A stretch of 22,362 bases of DNA, taken from positions 1-22,362 of the IMG/VR virus record IMGVR_UViG_3300037343_000307; one strand, 5' to 3'. The DNA comes from a virus. A program made the translations under genes and the position numbers. How positions within the stretch are numbered: the stretch's first letter is position 1; each line of letters starts with the position of its first letter. The notes under the pieces are model-generated. The model ran no database searches, had not been told where the DNA came from, and saw only the letters and a program-made list of their open reading frames with translations. Below are positions 1 to 7,339 of this stretch, in pieces.

Positions 1-797
1 ACGACGATGTCTGCCGTGTCGGCAATCGCATTCAGGTTCTCGGCAACGGTCGTGCCGCCAGCGCCGGGGGGTTTCTTGACCGGCGCGGTGGCATAACTGA
101 ACTCGCCGGAGGCCGGGATTAATGTCACCGCCTTCACCAGCCCCTCGGCGGTGTCGGCATCCGCCAGCGGCCGGAACACCTCAAAACTGATCTGCGGCAG
201 GCGATTGCCGAAACCACTGAGGTTCAGTTCCTCAAACACAACATAGGCAGTGCCGCGATAGGCGGGGGTGTTGGCCGCGCCCATCTTGGCTGCAATGAAC
301 GGATCGGGGCTCTGTGCCTCGTCGCCGGGATACCAGCGCCAGGTGACGCCGGTCATATCCATCGCCTTACCGTCGGCCCAGACGCGGCCGATGCCGGTGA
401 TCTCGCCCTCGCAAAGCGCCACGGCGAAGGAGGCATAGTACAAATATTCGGTCGTCTTGACTTTGCCGCCCCCGCCACCCTTGCCGCCACCTTGGGTCGT
501 GGTCTTCGTCTCCTCGCGGAAATCGGTGGCCCAGATGATATTGCCGCCGATGCGCATCCGGCCGTAGAGGCGCGGGATCACGGCCCCTTCGGTCGCGGAG
601 GTGATCCGCAGGCCGTCAAGGCGCGCGCCCTTGATGCGTTGAGCGGGAGCGAGGGAGGACACGATCCAGTTGTCGACCAGCGACCCCACGCTCGATCCGA
701 TAAAGCCGCCGATAGTGACGGCGCTTATGCCAAGCAGCCCGCCGCCGATGGAACCACCGATCGCGGAGCCAACCGCGCCGAGTACAAGAGATGCCAT
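1..797 (-). CDS. Megatron/baseplate multidomain tail-tip protein (GTA g15-like), N-terminal part only
   Basis: Open reading frame from ATG at 797 running off the left edge; 265 residues are visible and the C-terminus is missing. The first 45 residues are a glycine- and alanine-rich hydrophobic segment with repeated GG pairs. A region typical of Rhodobacterales GTA g15 and related prophage tip proteins follows: YGRMRIGGNIIWAT near residues 78-91, a glycine-rich loop, TEYLYYASFAVALCEGEI, GRVWADG, and later AYRGTAYVVFEEL. In that family the protein forms the central tail tip, and its missing C-terminal part carries the cell-envelope-facing domains. It lies 10 bases after the NlpC/P60 stop, the same neighbour as in the GTA cluster. 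The Shine-Dalgarno sequence is weak (AAGT upstream), suggesting translational coupling. Family identity is recognised from memory of the motifs. Confidence 0.88.
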   Translation of the reverse strand, partial: MASLVLGAVGSAIGGSIGGGLLGISAVTIGGFIGSSVGSLVDNWIVSSLAPAQRIKGARLDGLRITSATEGAVIPRLYGRMRIGGNIIWATDFREETKTTTQGGGKGGGGGKVKTTEYLYYASFAVALCEGEITGIGRVWADGKAMDMTGVTWRWYPGDEAQSPDPFIAAKMGAANTPAYRGTAYVVFEELNLSGFGNRLPQISFEVFRPLADADTAEGLVKAVTLIPASGEFSYATAPVKKPPGAGGTTVAENLNAIADTADIV

Positions 798-807
798 GTG
801 AGGACTT

Positions 808-1311
808 TCAGATCTTGCTGGAGCGTGGGAACAGGAAGGCGAAGGCGATGCGCCGCCGCCATGTCGGGGTCAGAATTTCCTCGACGACGCCAAGCCGTTC
901 ATAAGAATGGATGAAGCGGTCGGGCGCGGTCAGGATGCCGACATGCTTTGCAATGGCGCGTGGGGCCATGCGAAACAGGATCAATGCACCCTGACCGGCC
1001 TCGGAGTGGGCAACCTCGATCATCATGCGCTGTGCGCCGTCCGCCAGCACTTCGCATGGTCCTGTCTCGCCCCAATCCCGACTGTAGGGCGGGATCGGGA
1101 AAGGTTCGTTCCCGACCACGTCGCGCCAGACGCCGCGTGCCAGCCCGAGGCAGTCGCAGCCGATCCCGCGCAGACTCGCCTGATCGTGATAGGGCGTGCC
1201 GAGCCATGCCCGCGCTGTGGCGACAACGAGGACGGGATCAGCGATGGCTCTCGTGCATCGTGAGACGATGCACTGCCGCCCGCCGTTTCCAACAGAAACG
1301 TCGTGCATCAC
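808..1311 (-). CDS. NlpC/P60 family tail peptidase (GTA g14-like; analogous to lambda gpK)
   Basis: A 167-residue cysteine peptidase of the tail tip, expected to cut peptidoglycan peptides during DNA entry. Visible motifs are the family opening ARAWLGTPY, the catalytic Cys in GCDCLGLARG (Cys54), the catalytic His in AKHVGIL (His123) and a second His in FIHSY (about 135). PYSRDWGE and the C-terminal WRRRIAFAF also match g14-type proteins. The frame opens with GTG at 1311, directly followed by ATG at 1308; GTG-ATG overlaps the stop of the DUF2163 gene by four bases, so coupled reinitiation is likely and either codon could be used. The first 22 or so residues precede the conserved domain and look unconserved. 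Position between the hub and megatron genes supports the assignment. Confidence 0.9.
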   Translation of the reverse strand: MMHDVSVGNGGRQCIVSRCTRAIADPVLVVATARAWLGTPYHDQASLRGIGCDCLGLARGVWRDVVGNEPFPIPPYSRDWGETGPCEVLADGAQRMMIEVAHSEAGQGALILFRMAPRAIAKHVGILTAPDRFIHSYERLGVVEEILTPTWRRRIAFAFLFPRSSKI

Positions 1312-2192
1312 AGCACGCTCCCTTCATGGCCGCCGTCTTGGCTGGCATAGCGCAGAACTGCATCCTGCCCCGGGATGTTCGGGAACCCGCGAAAGTTGGC
1401 GGTGTTGGCGAACTTCGCGCCGCAGGTGGCGATGCGCTTGTCGCAGCCCGCCCGTGCGATGAAGCTGTCCCCCTCGGCGATTGCACGCACCGGGGCTTCC
1501 AAGAGGGTCAGGGTGGCGATGGCATCGGCCAATCCATGGGCCAGAACTTCGGTAATGCGTCCGGCATTGGCACCATTGGTCCAGGTGACCGTGCCAGAGG
1601 TAAACCAGCCTGCGTCAAACGCTAACAGGCCAGACACCATGCACGCCCGGTCGCGCAGCAGATCAGTGACCACGCCGAACCCTTTGTAGATGGCGTTTTC
1701 CAGATCGATCCCGCAGCGCGCATCGCCCAACGCCGCATCACACCCCGCCTGAAACGTCCGCCCGACGGTCTGGCCCAGCACATGCGCCAGCGACCGCACC
1801 TCGGCCACGAACGCCATGCGGCCGCGCCGGATTTGCCCCACTGCACCGCGCCGCAGCAGCACCCGCTGGCTGGTGTCGGCCCAGTTCACCCGCCACAGCT
1901 CGACCGCCGCATTGTCCCAGCGCCCATCGAGGATATCGGTTTCGGTGATCCGGTCCGAGGTCAGCACGCCACTTGCGTCCTGTGCATCGACGGCCAAATC
2001 AGAGCCGGAGCGAATTTCTGAGGCCGCAAACCCGCTTTCAGGCTCAAACTCGGTGCCATCGAAACTGAGGGCGCGATCATGATCGGTGAAGCCCAGCGTC
2101 ACCCCGTCCGCGCGAGAAATCCGCCAGCACCAAGACAAGGTGGTGGTGCCATCGTCCAGATGTGCCTGCAGCGCGGGAGAGAGGGATTTCAT
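1308..2192 (-). CDS. DUF2163 / phage BR0599-type tail hub protein (GTA g13-like, probable Fe-S protein)
   Basis: 294 residues. The N-terminal half is a DUF2163-type domain (LGFTDHDR near 33-40, DILDGRWDNAAVELW near 86-100). The C-terminal half has the BR0599 signature RAGCDKRIATCGAKF followed by NFRGFPNIPG. Four cysteines stand in two pairs, C151/C160 (CX8C) and C250/C257 (CX6C). In the homologous lambda gpL and in the RcGTA hub, paired cysteines hold an iron-sulfur cluster, so the same is inferred here. The role is the hub ring joining the distal tail protein to the megatron tip. It overlaps the upstream DUF2460 gene by the four bases ATGA and the downstream peptidase by four bases, consistent with coupled expression in fixed proportion. 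Confidence 0.92.
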   Translation of the reverse strand: MKSLSPALQAHLDDGTTTLSWCWRISRADGVTLGFTDHDRALSFDGTEFEPESGFAASEIRSGSDLAVDAQDASGVLTSDRITETDILDGRWDNAAVELWRVNWADTSQRVLLRRGAVGQIRRGRMAFVAEVRSLAHVLGQTVGRTFQAGCDAALGDARCGIDLENAIYKGFGVVTDLLRDRACMVSGLLAFDAGWFTSGTVTWTNGANAGRITEVLAHGLADAIATLTLLEAPVRAIAEGDSFIARAGCDKRIATCGAKFANTANFRGFPNIPGQDAVLRYASQDGGHEGSVL

Positions 2193-2818
2193 CTGCGGAT
2201 CTCCAGCAGTGGGATGGATGTGATCGATCCCAGCCGTTCGATATCGAGGGTGACATCAAGCGTGTCGGTGTCGAAGCGGACGGGCACATCGAATTCGAAG
2301 CCCGCAGTGATCGCGATGCCTGCACCCGGGGCGGCAGCGAAGGTGACGCTGCCGGTGGCGGTGTCGACGCTCCAGCCGGTCATCTGTTCGACGCCGTTCA
2401 GGGCGAGGCGGACAGAGCCTGCGACCGGCTTGGCGATGGCGCGGGTCCAGCTTTGCGCGCCGGAAGTGTAGCGCTTCAGAAGGCCGAAGGCGGTAACGGC
2501 ACCATTGCCGGTGCCGATGGGCTGGTCGGTCGGGGCCACGGCCTGCGACGGCAGACTGGACTTGTAGTCGGCCCAATCCTTGTACCGGAAGCCATGCAGG
2601 CGGCCGTTGTGCGTCTCGAAGAAGGCGACGACCAAAGCCAGATCATCGGCACGACGAATTCCATAGGCCACATCAAAGCGGCGACGCGAGTTGGCCCAGC
2701 TTGCGTTGCGTTCCTCGTCGCCGCTCGCCAGCTCGACAATCTGGGTGCGCCGTTCCGGTCCACCGCGAGCGCCACGGCTGATATTGTCGGGAAAGCGCAC
2801 CTCATGGAACGCCATCAC
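2189..2818 (-). CDS. DUF2460 distal tail protein (GTA g12-like)
   Basis: 209 residues. Family features are the opening MAFHEVRFPDNIS, the GPERRTQIVELASGDEERN stretch near 20-38, RRRFDVAYGIR, and FETHNGRLHGFRYKDWADYKS near 67-87. Together these are diagnostic of the TIGR02217/DUF2460 family of GTA and prophage distal tail proteins, which form the ring between the tail tube and the hub. The length agrees with the family. It is coupled to the tape measure gene by an ATGA overlap upstream and to the DUF2163 hub gene by another ATGA downstream. No anomaly is seen. Confidence 0.93.
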   Translation of the reverse strand: MMAFHEVRFPDNISRGARGGPERRTQIVELASGDEERNASWANSRRRFDVAYGIRRADDLALVVAFFETHNGRLHGFRYKDWADYKSSLPSQAVAPTDQPIGTGNGAVTAFGLLKRYTSGAQSWTRAIAKPVAGSVRLALNGVEQMTGWSVDTATGSVTFAAAPGAGIAITAGFEFDVPVRFDTDTLDVTLDIERLGSITSIPLLEIRR

Positions 2819-5262
2819 ATGCCCCTCCGACCGAGAGATACGGCGCGGGCGATGTCGGCCGCCACCTGCGTGCGCGATTGCCGGAAGCTTTCGGCGTCAC
2901 GGGACATGATGGTGACGGAGATATTCGGGGCGGCGCTCTGCCCTTGGCCATAGCCAGCAGCATCCCGGCGCGACAGAACCCGCTCACCCCGTTGCAGGAT
3001 CGCCGGAACCTCGTCTGGGCGCAGTCCCGCCCAGCCCCCAGAATGCATCCGTGGAGCGCCCGCGAAGGCCATGGCTGGAACCATGCGCCCCGAGCCCGGC
3101 GATCCGACCACGCCTCCGCCATGCAGGATATCCGCGAACAACCCACCCGCACCGCCCAGCGCGCCCGAGAGCGCATCGGCGATAGGCCCGAGGATGAAGC
3201 GCCGCGCCGCCAGCTTGGCCAGATCGGCGATCATCGACGTGACCAGATCGCGGAAGTCGAGCTTGCCGGTTTTGACGAAAGTAGCCACCGCGTCTTCGGC
3301 GCTTTGGAATGCACCGACCAGTGTCTGGCCGATATCGCCACCAATGTCGCGGGCCTTGGCGGCATAGTCGGCAAGCGCTGCGGTGACGGCAGCCCAACCT
3401 GTTGCCGCTGTTTGGGCAGCGGCGGCCGCTGCTGCCCCGGCATTGCGTGCGGCGGCTCCCGCACCACCGGCAGCGGCGGCAGTCTCGTCCAATTCCAGCC
3501 CGAGCGCATCCGCCGAGGCCGCAGCATCGGCCAGTGCGGCTTCAGCTTCAGTACCGGTGCCGGTCACGGCGGCGTGCAGCGCTTGCCAGCTGGTCAACGG
3601 TCGACCGGCGGCATCCGCCAGCATGCCTGCAGCCTCGCGATAGCCGTCGGCGCGGCTCCGCGCGTCATCAGCCATTGTGCCAAGACCGAGGTCAGGTGGT
3701 TCCAGATAGGTGCGCGACAGCGCGGCGGAGAAGGCATCGGCTGCGGCGGCCCCCGCTGCGGTTGCCGCACCCTCAAACGGGTTACCGATCCGCGTCAGGT
3801 CCACCGGATCCAGCGTGCCGATCCTGATGCCACCTTCACCCGTTGCCCATTCCGGCAGCAGCGCTAGCGCTGCGTTCAACCCGGTGATGAAAGTGTTGAT
3901 CCGGGTGACGACACCGTTCAGCATCGCCTCGACGCCGGAGATCAGACCGTTTGCGGCCTGAAAGGCAAAGTCACCGATGGCACCGGGCAGACTGCCCCAG
4001 ATCGCCACGGCTGCATCATAGGCCCCCTGGAAGATGGCCGCCGTCCGGTCGCCGAAGCTGATTACGCCCGCGATAGTGCTCTCAAGTGCTGTGAGACTTG
4101 CGGCCTTCAGCCCCTCCCAACCTGCCGCCATGCGAGCAAATGCACCATCGAGCGCCAGCCCCATCCGCGACCAGACCTCCTTGGCCAGATCGCCAAGCAG
4201 GCGAAACGCCTCTCCAACGCCGCCAACCCGGGTGACGAGTTGCGAGAATTGATAGACCAGCTCACCCGCGCCGACGATCAGCGCCCCGATCCCGGTGCGG
4301 ATCAGCGCCCCGCGCAGGAAGACCAGAGCGGTGGCAAGCCCACGCACCGACAGCGCCGCCGCCGCCATACCAGCCACCCAGCGCCCGGCCATGATGCCCG
4401 CGAACGTCGCGGCATAAGTGGTCAGCCGTCCGAGGTTGTCGAACAGAGCCTTGATCGCGATGCCCAGCGGCCCGGTGCGGCTGGCAATAGCGGCCATGGC
4501 GTTGGCCACTGCCTCCAACGCAGGCGCCGCAGCGACAGCAAGCTGGTTCGACAGCCCGCGCCAGATCAGGCCCAACCGTGAAATCGCGTCATTGGTGCGT
4601 TCGATCTGGTCAGCGTCAGCTTCGGAAACGACAACCCCGAAGGCAAGCACGTCCTCGGTCGCCTGGCGCAGTGTCGCAGTGTCGATCCGGGTGAACACCA
4701 GCGCCGCGCGGTCGCCGAAGAGCTGTGAGGCCACCGCCGCGCGTTCGGCTTCGGGGATAAACTGCCCCAGCGCCTCCTGAATGGCCGCGATGCGCGCATC
4801 GAGCGGCAGGCGCTGCAACTGCTCGGCCGAGAGGTGCAGGCGGTCCAAGGCATCGACCGCTGGTCCGGTTCCGGCGGCCGCCTGGCTCAGCCGCCGCGTC
4901 AGTTGTACGGTGGCTTGCTCGACCTGACCCATCGACACGCCCGCCAGATCGCCCGCCCGCTCCAGCACCTGAAGGCTGGCGACGGTCGTGCCGAGAGATT
5001 GCGCCATCTTGGCCTGCGCATCGACGGTCTGCAGGCCCGACCGGATCATCGCGACCCCCGCCGCCGCCAGCGCCGCAGTGGCAGCCGCTGCGGCAAGCGT
5101 GGCGCGGCGGGCAAAGGCGGCAACGCGCGCATTCGCCATGTCCATCTCGCGCGACAGCCGCCCGAACCCGCGCGCGCCTGCCTCGCCTACTCCTTCCAAC
5201 TCGGCGCGGACCTGGCGGCCGCCCTCCGCCACAAGGCGGACGGATACGCGTTTTTCAGCCAT
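2815..5262 (-). CDS. H: Tail tape measure protein (lambda gpH type)
   Basis: 815 residues, the longest gene here, as expected for a protein whose length sets siphophage tail length. The N-terminus carries MAEKRVSVRLVAEGG and GFGRLSREMD, then a hydrophobic stretch near 53-73. A long hydrophobic stretch covers about 283-340 and suits membrane insertion during DNA entry. Long alanine-rich, helix-prone stretches follow (about 500-640). The C-terminus has the lambda-type tape measure ending: GGVVGSPGSGRMVPAMAFAG, then MHSGGWAGLRPDEVPAILQRGERVLSR. The ATG at 5262 lies inside the last codons of the frameshifted chaperone product, whose stop is at 5255-5257. The order chaperone then tape measure is the near-universal siphophage arrangement. 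RcGTA has a much shorter protein at this position, so this part of the tail is phage-like, not GTA-like. Confidence 0.93.
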   Translation of the reverse strand: MAEKRVSVRLVAEGGRQVRAELEGVGEAGARGFGRLSREMDMANARVAAFARRATLAAAAATAALAAAGVAMIRSGLQTVDAQAKMAQSLGTTVASLQVLERAGDLAGVSMGQVEQATVQLTRRLSQAAAGTGPAVDALDRLHLSAEQLQRLPLDARIAAIQEALGQFIPEAERAAVASQLFGDRAALVFTRIDTATLRQATEDVLAFGVVVSEADADQIERTNDAISRLGLIWRGLSNQLAVAAAPALEAVANAMAAIASRTGPLGIAIKALFDNLGRLTTYAATFAGIMAGRWVAGMAAAALSVRGLATALVFLRGALIRTGIGALIVGAGELVYQFSQLVTRVGGVGEAFRLLGDLAKEVWSRMGLALDGAFARMAAGWEGLKAASLTALESTIAGVISFGDRTAAIFQGAYDAAVAIWGSLPGAIGDFAFQAANGLISGVEAMLNGVVTRINTFITGLNAALALLPEWATGEGGIRIGTLDPVDLTRIGNPFEGAATAAGAAAADAFSAALSRTYLEPPDLGLGTMADDARSRADGYREAAGMLADAAGRPLTSWQALHAAVTGTGTEAEAALADAAASADALGLELDETAAAAGGAGAAARNAGAAAAAAAQTAATGWAAVTAALADYAAKARDIGGDIGQTLVGAFQSAEDAVATFVKTGKLDFRDLVTSMIADLAKLAARRFILGPIADALSGALGGAGGLFADILHGGGVVGSPGSGRMVPAMAFAGAPRMHSGGWAGLRPDEVPAILQRGERVLSRRDAAGYGQGQSAAPNISVTIMSRDAESFRQSRTQVAADIARAVSLGRRGM

Positions 5263-5940
5263 CGCGGCTTCCTTCCATTTGTTCGTTCAATTTGCGGACC
5301 ATCACGGCCTCGATTTCTGGCAGCAGTTCGGCGGCGATCAGGGTGTTCACGCCCAGCGCCTGTGCGAGTGCGAGGGCCGCGCCCATGTCCCAGCCGAGGA
5401 CCGCGCCGGGGATCACCCGCAGCTGGCCACCAAGGCGACCGACCAGATCCCAGACCTGCCAGCCCTCCGGCGTTTGCGGCTGGTTCAGTCTTGCGGGGCA
5501 GTCGGGGCAGTTGCCCTCGCGGCCCTCGAAGGGTGGGCAGGCCGCGCAGTACCGATCGCCCCCGCCGAAGGACCACTCGGCGAGGGCGCGGAGACGTTTT
5601 TTTCCGCGTCCAGGATCAGGCCACGCGCAACGTATTGGGTCTGGAACGCCTCAAAGACCGGCCAGATTTCCAGAAGGGCATCGATGCCGTCGGGGGTGAC
5701 GGGTACGATATTGCCTGCGTCATCGCCGACACCTTCCCAATCCAGCACCGCGCGGCGGGCCACGGCCTTGGCCATGGCGAGGGCCAGTTCCTCTTGGGAA
5801 GCACCCTCAGACAGTGCCTCGATTGCCGGATCGGCGCGGGCCGAGACCATCAAGGCGGTGGTCAAAGGAGCGACCAGCAGGCGCAAACCGGGTGCCAAGT
5901 CCAGCCATTGTGGCGTGGCGGTCAGGTTCAAACGGATCAT
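5255..5940 (-). CDS. GT: Tail assembly chaperone G-T fusion made by programmed -1 frameshift
   Basis: Reading from ATG 5940 to the slippery AAC at 5598-5596, then stepping back one base so that the next codon is CGT (5596-5594), gives 115 + 113 = 228 residues ending at TGA 5257-5255. The downstream half looks like a real protein: RLRALAEWSFGGGDRYCAAC, a CxxC-x9-CxxC cysteine cluster, then EGWQVWDLVGRLGGQLRVI, GAVLGWDMGAALALAQALGV and LLPEIEAVMVRKLNEQ. This resembles a family I remember as DUF7697 from alphaproteobacterial prophages. The shifted frame has a stop upstream (TGA within TTT-GAG) and no ATG, GTG or TTG between that stop and GTG at about codon 66 after the shift, so it cannot be made whole as a separate gene. 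By lambda analogy the T-like half contacts the tape measure protein. It overlaps the tape measure start by eight bases. Confidence 0.85.
5485..5940 (-). CDS. G: Tail assembly chaperone, unshifted product (lambda gpG analogue)
   Basis: 151 residues from ATG at 5940, chosen over an in-frame ATG at 5979 because 5940 starts inside the stop of the tail tube gene (TGATG, one-base overlap), which is normal coupling. The body (MIRLNLTATPQWLDLAPGL..., LAMAKAVARRAVLDWEGVGDD, PVTPDGIDALLEIWPVFEAF) looks folded. After the slippery site at Glu113-Lys114-Asn115 the last 36 residues are low-complexity Ala/Pro/Ser/Arg, unlike a conserved domain. Known family role: the short form, in excess over the G-T fusion, coats the tape measure protein and recruits tail tube subunits. 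The gene lies between the tail tube and tape measure genes, exactly the lambda G position. The G assignment is by position and architecture; the sequence is not obviously like lambda gpG. Confidence 0.85.
   Translation of the reverse strand: MIRLNLTATPQWLDLAPGLRLLVAPLTTALMVSARADPAIEALSEGASQEELALAMAKAVARRAVLDWEGVGDDAGNIVPVTPDGIDALLEIWPVFEAFQTQYVARGLILDAEKNVSAPSPSGPSAGAIGTARPAHPSRAARATAPTAPQD
5557..5602 (-). promoter_or_regulatory. Programmed -1 ribosomal frameshift signal: slippery heptamer, spacer and hairpin
   Basis: On the minus strand, seven A's followed by C give the canonical heptamer A-AAA-AAC (5602-5596) exactly in phase with zero-frame codons GAA AAA AAC. A 7-nt spacer (5595-5589) follows, then a 12-bp stem: CGCCCTCGCCGA (5588-5577) pairs with TCGGCGGGGGCG (5568-5557) with one G-U pair and an 8-nt loop. 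A stem 5-9 nt beyond the slippery site is the standard geometry for -1 frameshifting. The element lies in the gene where dsDNA tailed phages conserve frameshifting. Confidence 0.88.
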
Positions 5941-6878
5941 CAGTATGCCTCGATATCGTTGATAAGGGTTGCGGTGCACATGCGAGCGGGGCTAGCGGCT
6001 TTCGCCGCTTGCCAGTCAAAGGTGGCCTGCACGCCCTGCGGCCCGGAAATCTCGATCCGGGGGCGCGGCAGGTAGACGGCGTGGACGGTGAAGGTGAAGC
6101 TATCCCCGGAGGGCAGGACATAGGCGAAGCTGATCTCGCAGGGATCGCCATTGATCGCCTGCGTCACCAGCGTGCTGTCGGCAAAACGAACCTCAATCCG
6201 GCCGGTCAGGGCGGCGATGGACGGGTCTGCCCCGTCTATCTTGCCGTCGCTGCGGATCGTTTCGATCCGGTCGAGGTTGTTCGCGTAGGTGATTTCGGCC
6301 GAGACCACGTTCCCGAGGGCGCTCCCGTTCCGGCTGATCGCGCCGTTGAAATGACCGAACCGCTTCAGCGCCAGTTCAGCAGGCGTGCCTGCGCTGGTCG
6401 TCGTGGCGATGGTCTCGCCTTGTGCCACCAGCCGTGCTGTGGCGGTCAGCAGGCCAGAGCGTTGCACCTGCCACGACAGCTGATCCAGCACGCAGCCGGA
6501 ATACATCGCAAAGCGCGGCACCTCAGGCATGCCGGTCTCGATCGACATCGATGGCAGGGTCCAGCCGCCCGAGCGGAACTCATGGGTGTATGGACCAGCG
6601 CCAGAGGTGATCGGATCCCCGAAGGCCGCCTTCAGCCAGAACCCGAAGGCTTCGGCATCAATCGGGACCATCACATCGCCATCAGCCGTCACCGCGTCCT
6701 TGATCGGGGCGAGAGGGTCGCGACCATAGCCAAGCAATTCGCTGTTCAGGAGCGGTTGTTCCGAGCCCAACGAAGTGCTGGCGAAGGGCATCTTCGTAAA
6801 CCCACTGACCGGCGGGGTGCCGTAAACCGTCTCATACGCGAGCGCCATCTGCGCCCGCGCGCCTTGCGCACGTGCCAT
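5940..6878 (-). CDS. V: Major tail tube protein (lambda gpV position)
   Basis: 312 residues, of the phage tail tube type I know as Phage_tube_2. Features are the start MARAQGARAQMALAYETVYGTPP, typical of this family in Rhodobacterales prophages, then FTKMPFASTSLG, LLGYGRDPLAP, GDVMVPIDAEAFGFWLKAAFGDP near 88-110, and a repeated beta-rich pattern. The C-terminal part (PSGDSFTFTVHAVYLPRPRIEI) resembles a final tube strand pair. The protein polymerises into the hexameric-ring tube around the tape measure. It has a good ribosome binding site (AGGAGAAAG about 6 bases before ATG). It directly precedes the chaperone gene with a TGATG overlap, and the tube-to-chaperone stoichiometry makes that coupling sensible. 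Confidence 0.87.
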   Translation of the reverse strand: MARAQGARAQMALAYETVYGTPPVSGFTKMPFASTSLGSEQPLLNSELLGYGRDPLAPIKDAVTADGDVMVPIDAEAFGFWLKAAFGDPITSGAGPYTHEFRSGGWTLPSMSIETGMPEVPRFAMYSGCVLDQLSWQVQRSGLLTATARLVAQGETIATTTSAGTPAELALKRFGHFNGAISRNGSALGNVVSAEITYANNLDRIETIRSDGKIDGADPSIAALTGRIEVRFADSTLVTQAINGDPCEISFAYVLPSGDSFTFTVHAVYLPRPRIEISGPQGVQATFDWQAAKAASPARMCTATLINDIEAY

Positions 6879-6903
6879 ATCTTTCTCCTAATTATACGGG
6901 GTG

Positions 6904-7326
6904 TCAGGCCAGAGGGCCGGTGGTCGTATAGTGCAAGACGACGGTGATCACCGCCGCCTTCAGCGCCGCCGCGCCCTCAATCGGTAGATCGACCGAGGCT
7001 GGGGCCTCCGGTTCAACCCAGTCGCAGAGACCGCCAAGCGTCCGGTCTGCTTCCAGCGCAGTGCCAATGGCTGCAATCAAGCTGTCGAATGCTATGGCGC
7101 GGCCATTCGGTGCCTGGACGACCACTTCCAGTTCGGCGCGGTGCTGGTAGTGGTAGCGAAAGGGCGACAGCGTCACCTCCGGCTCGCCCGGCTGGCCATC
7201 GCGCAGGATGATCAGCCCCGCCACCGGGATACGCTCGGGCAGTACTTCGTCACGCAAGGTGAGGGCGGCAAGCGGCTGTAGTCGCGCAAGCAGCGCGGCG
7301 AGGACGGTTTCGCGAAGGTAAGGCAT
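6904..7326 (-). CDS. U: Tail terminator / minor tail protein U-like
   Basis: 140 residues from ATG at 7326. The frame is open further upstream to 7425, but the extra residues lie on the end of the NERD gene and look random, while MPYLRETVLAALLARL is the usual start of this short family. Other features are LIILRDGQPGEP, YHYQHRAELEVVVQ near 69-82, FDSLIAAIGTALEADRTLGGL near 91-111 and VITVVLHYTTTGP at the end. Such proteins are sometimes automatically labelled acyl-CoA transferase without real basis. Position next to the tail tube gene matches lambda gpU, which caps the tail tube and joins it to the head; GTA g8 is comparable. The ribosome binding site is weak and the gene now lies just behind the inserted NERD gene (13 bases), so its native leader may have been displaced. 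Confidence 0.72.
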   Translation of the reverse strand: MPYLRETVLAALLARLQPLAALTLRDEVLPERIPVAGLIILRDGQPGEPEVTLSPFRYHYQHRAELEVVVQAPNGRAIAFDSLIAAIGTALEADRTLGGLCDWVEPEAPASVDLPIEGAAALKAAVITVVLHYTTTGPLA

Positions 7327-7339
7327 TGGATTTGGACAA

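Noticed and set aside
5187-5576. 129-codon minus-strand frame over the chaperone/tape measure junction
   Set aside because: Arg/Gly/Pro-rich reading in the third frame; the -1 frame over the same DNA reads as a coherent protein and explains the region.
5596-5603. Simple sequencing error in the seven-A run as explanation for two frames
   Set aside because: Not fully excluded, but in-phase heptamer, correct spacer, 12-bp hairpin and the conserved location of such frameshifts make a real signal more likely than an indel.
4834-6075. 413-codon plus-strand frame opposite tape measure, chaperone and tail tube genes
   Set aside because: Antisense reading of high-GC coding DNA; composition is Arg/Pro/Gly-rich with no recognisable motif, and all overlapping minus genes are clear.
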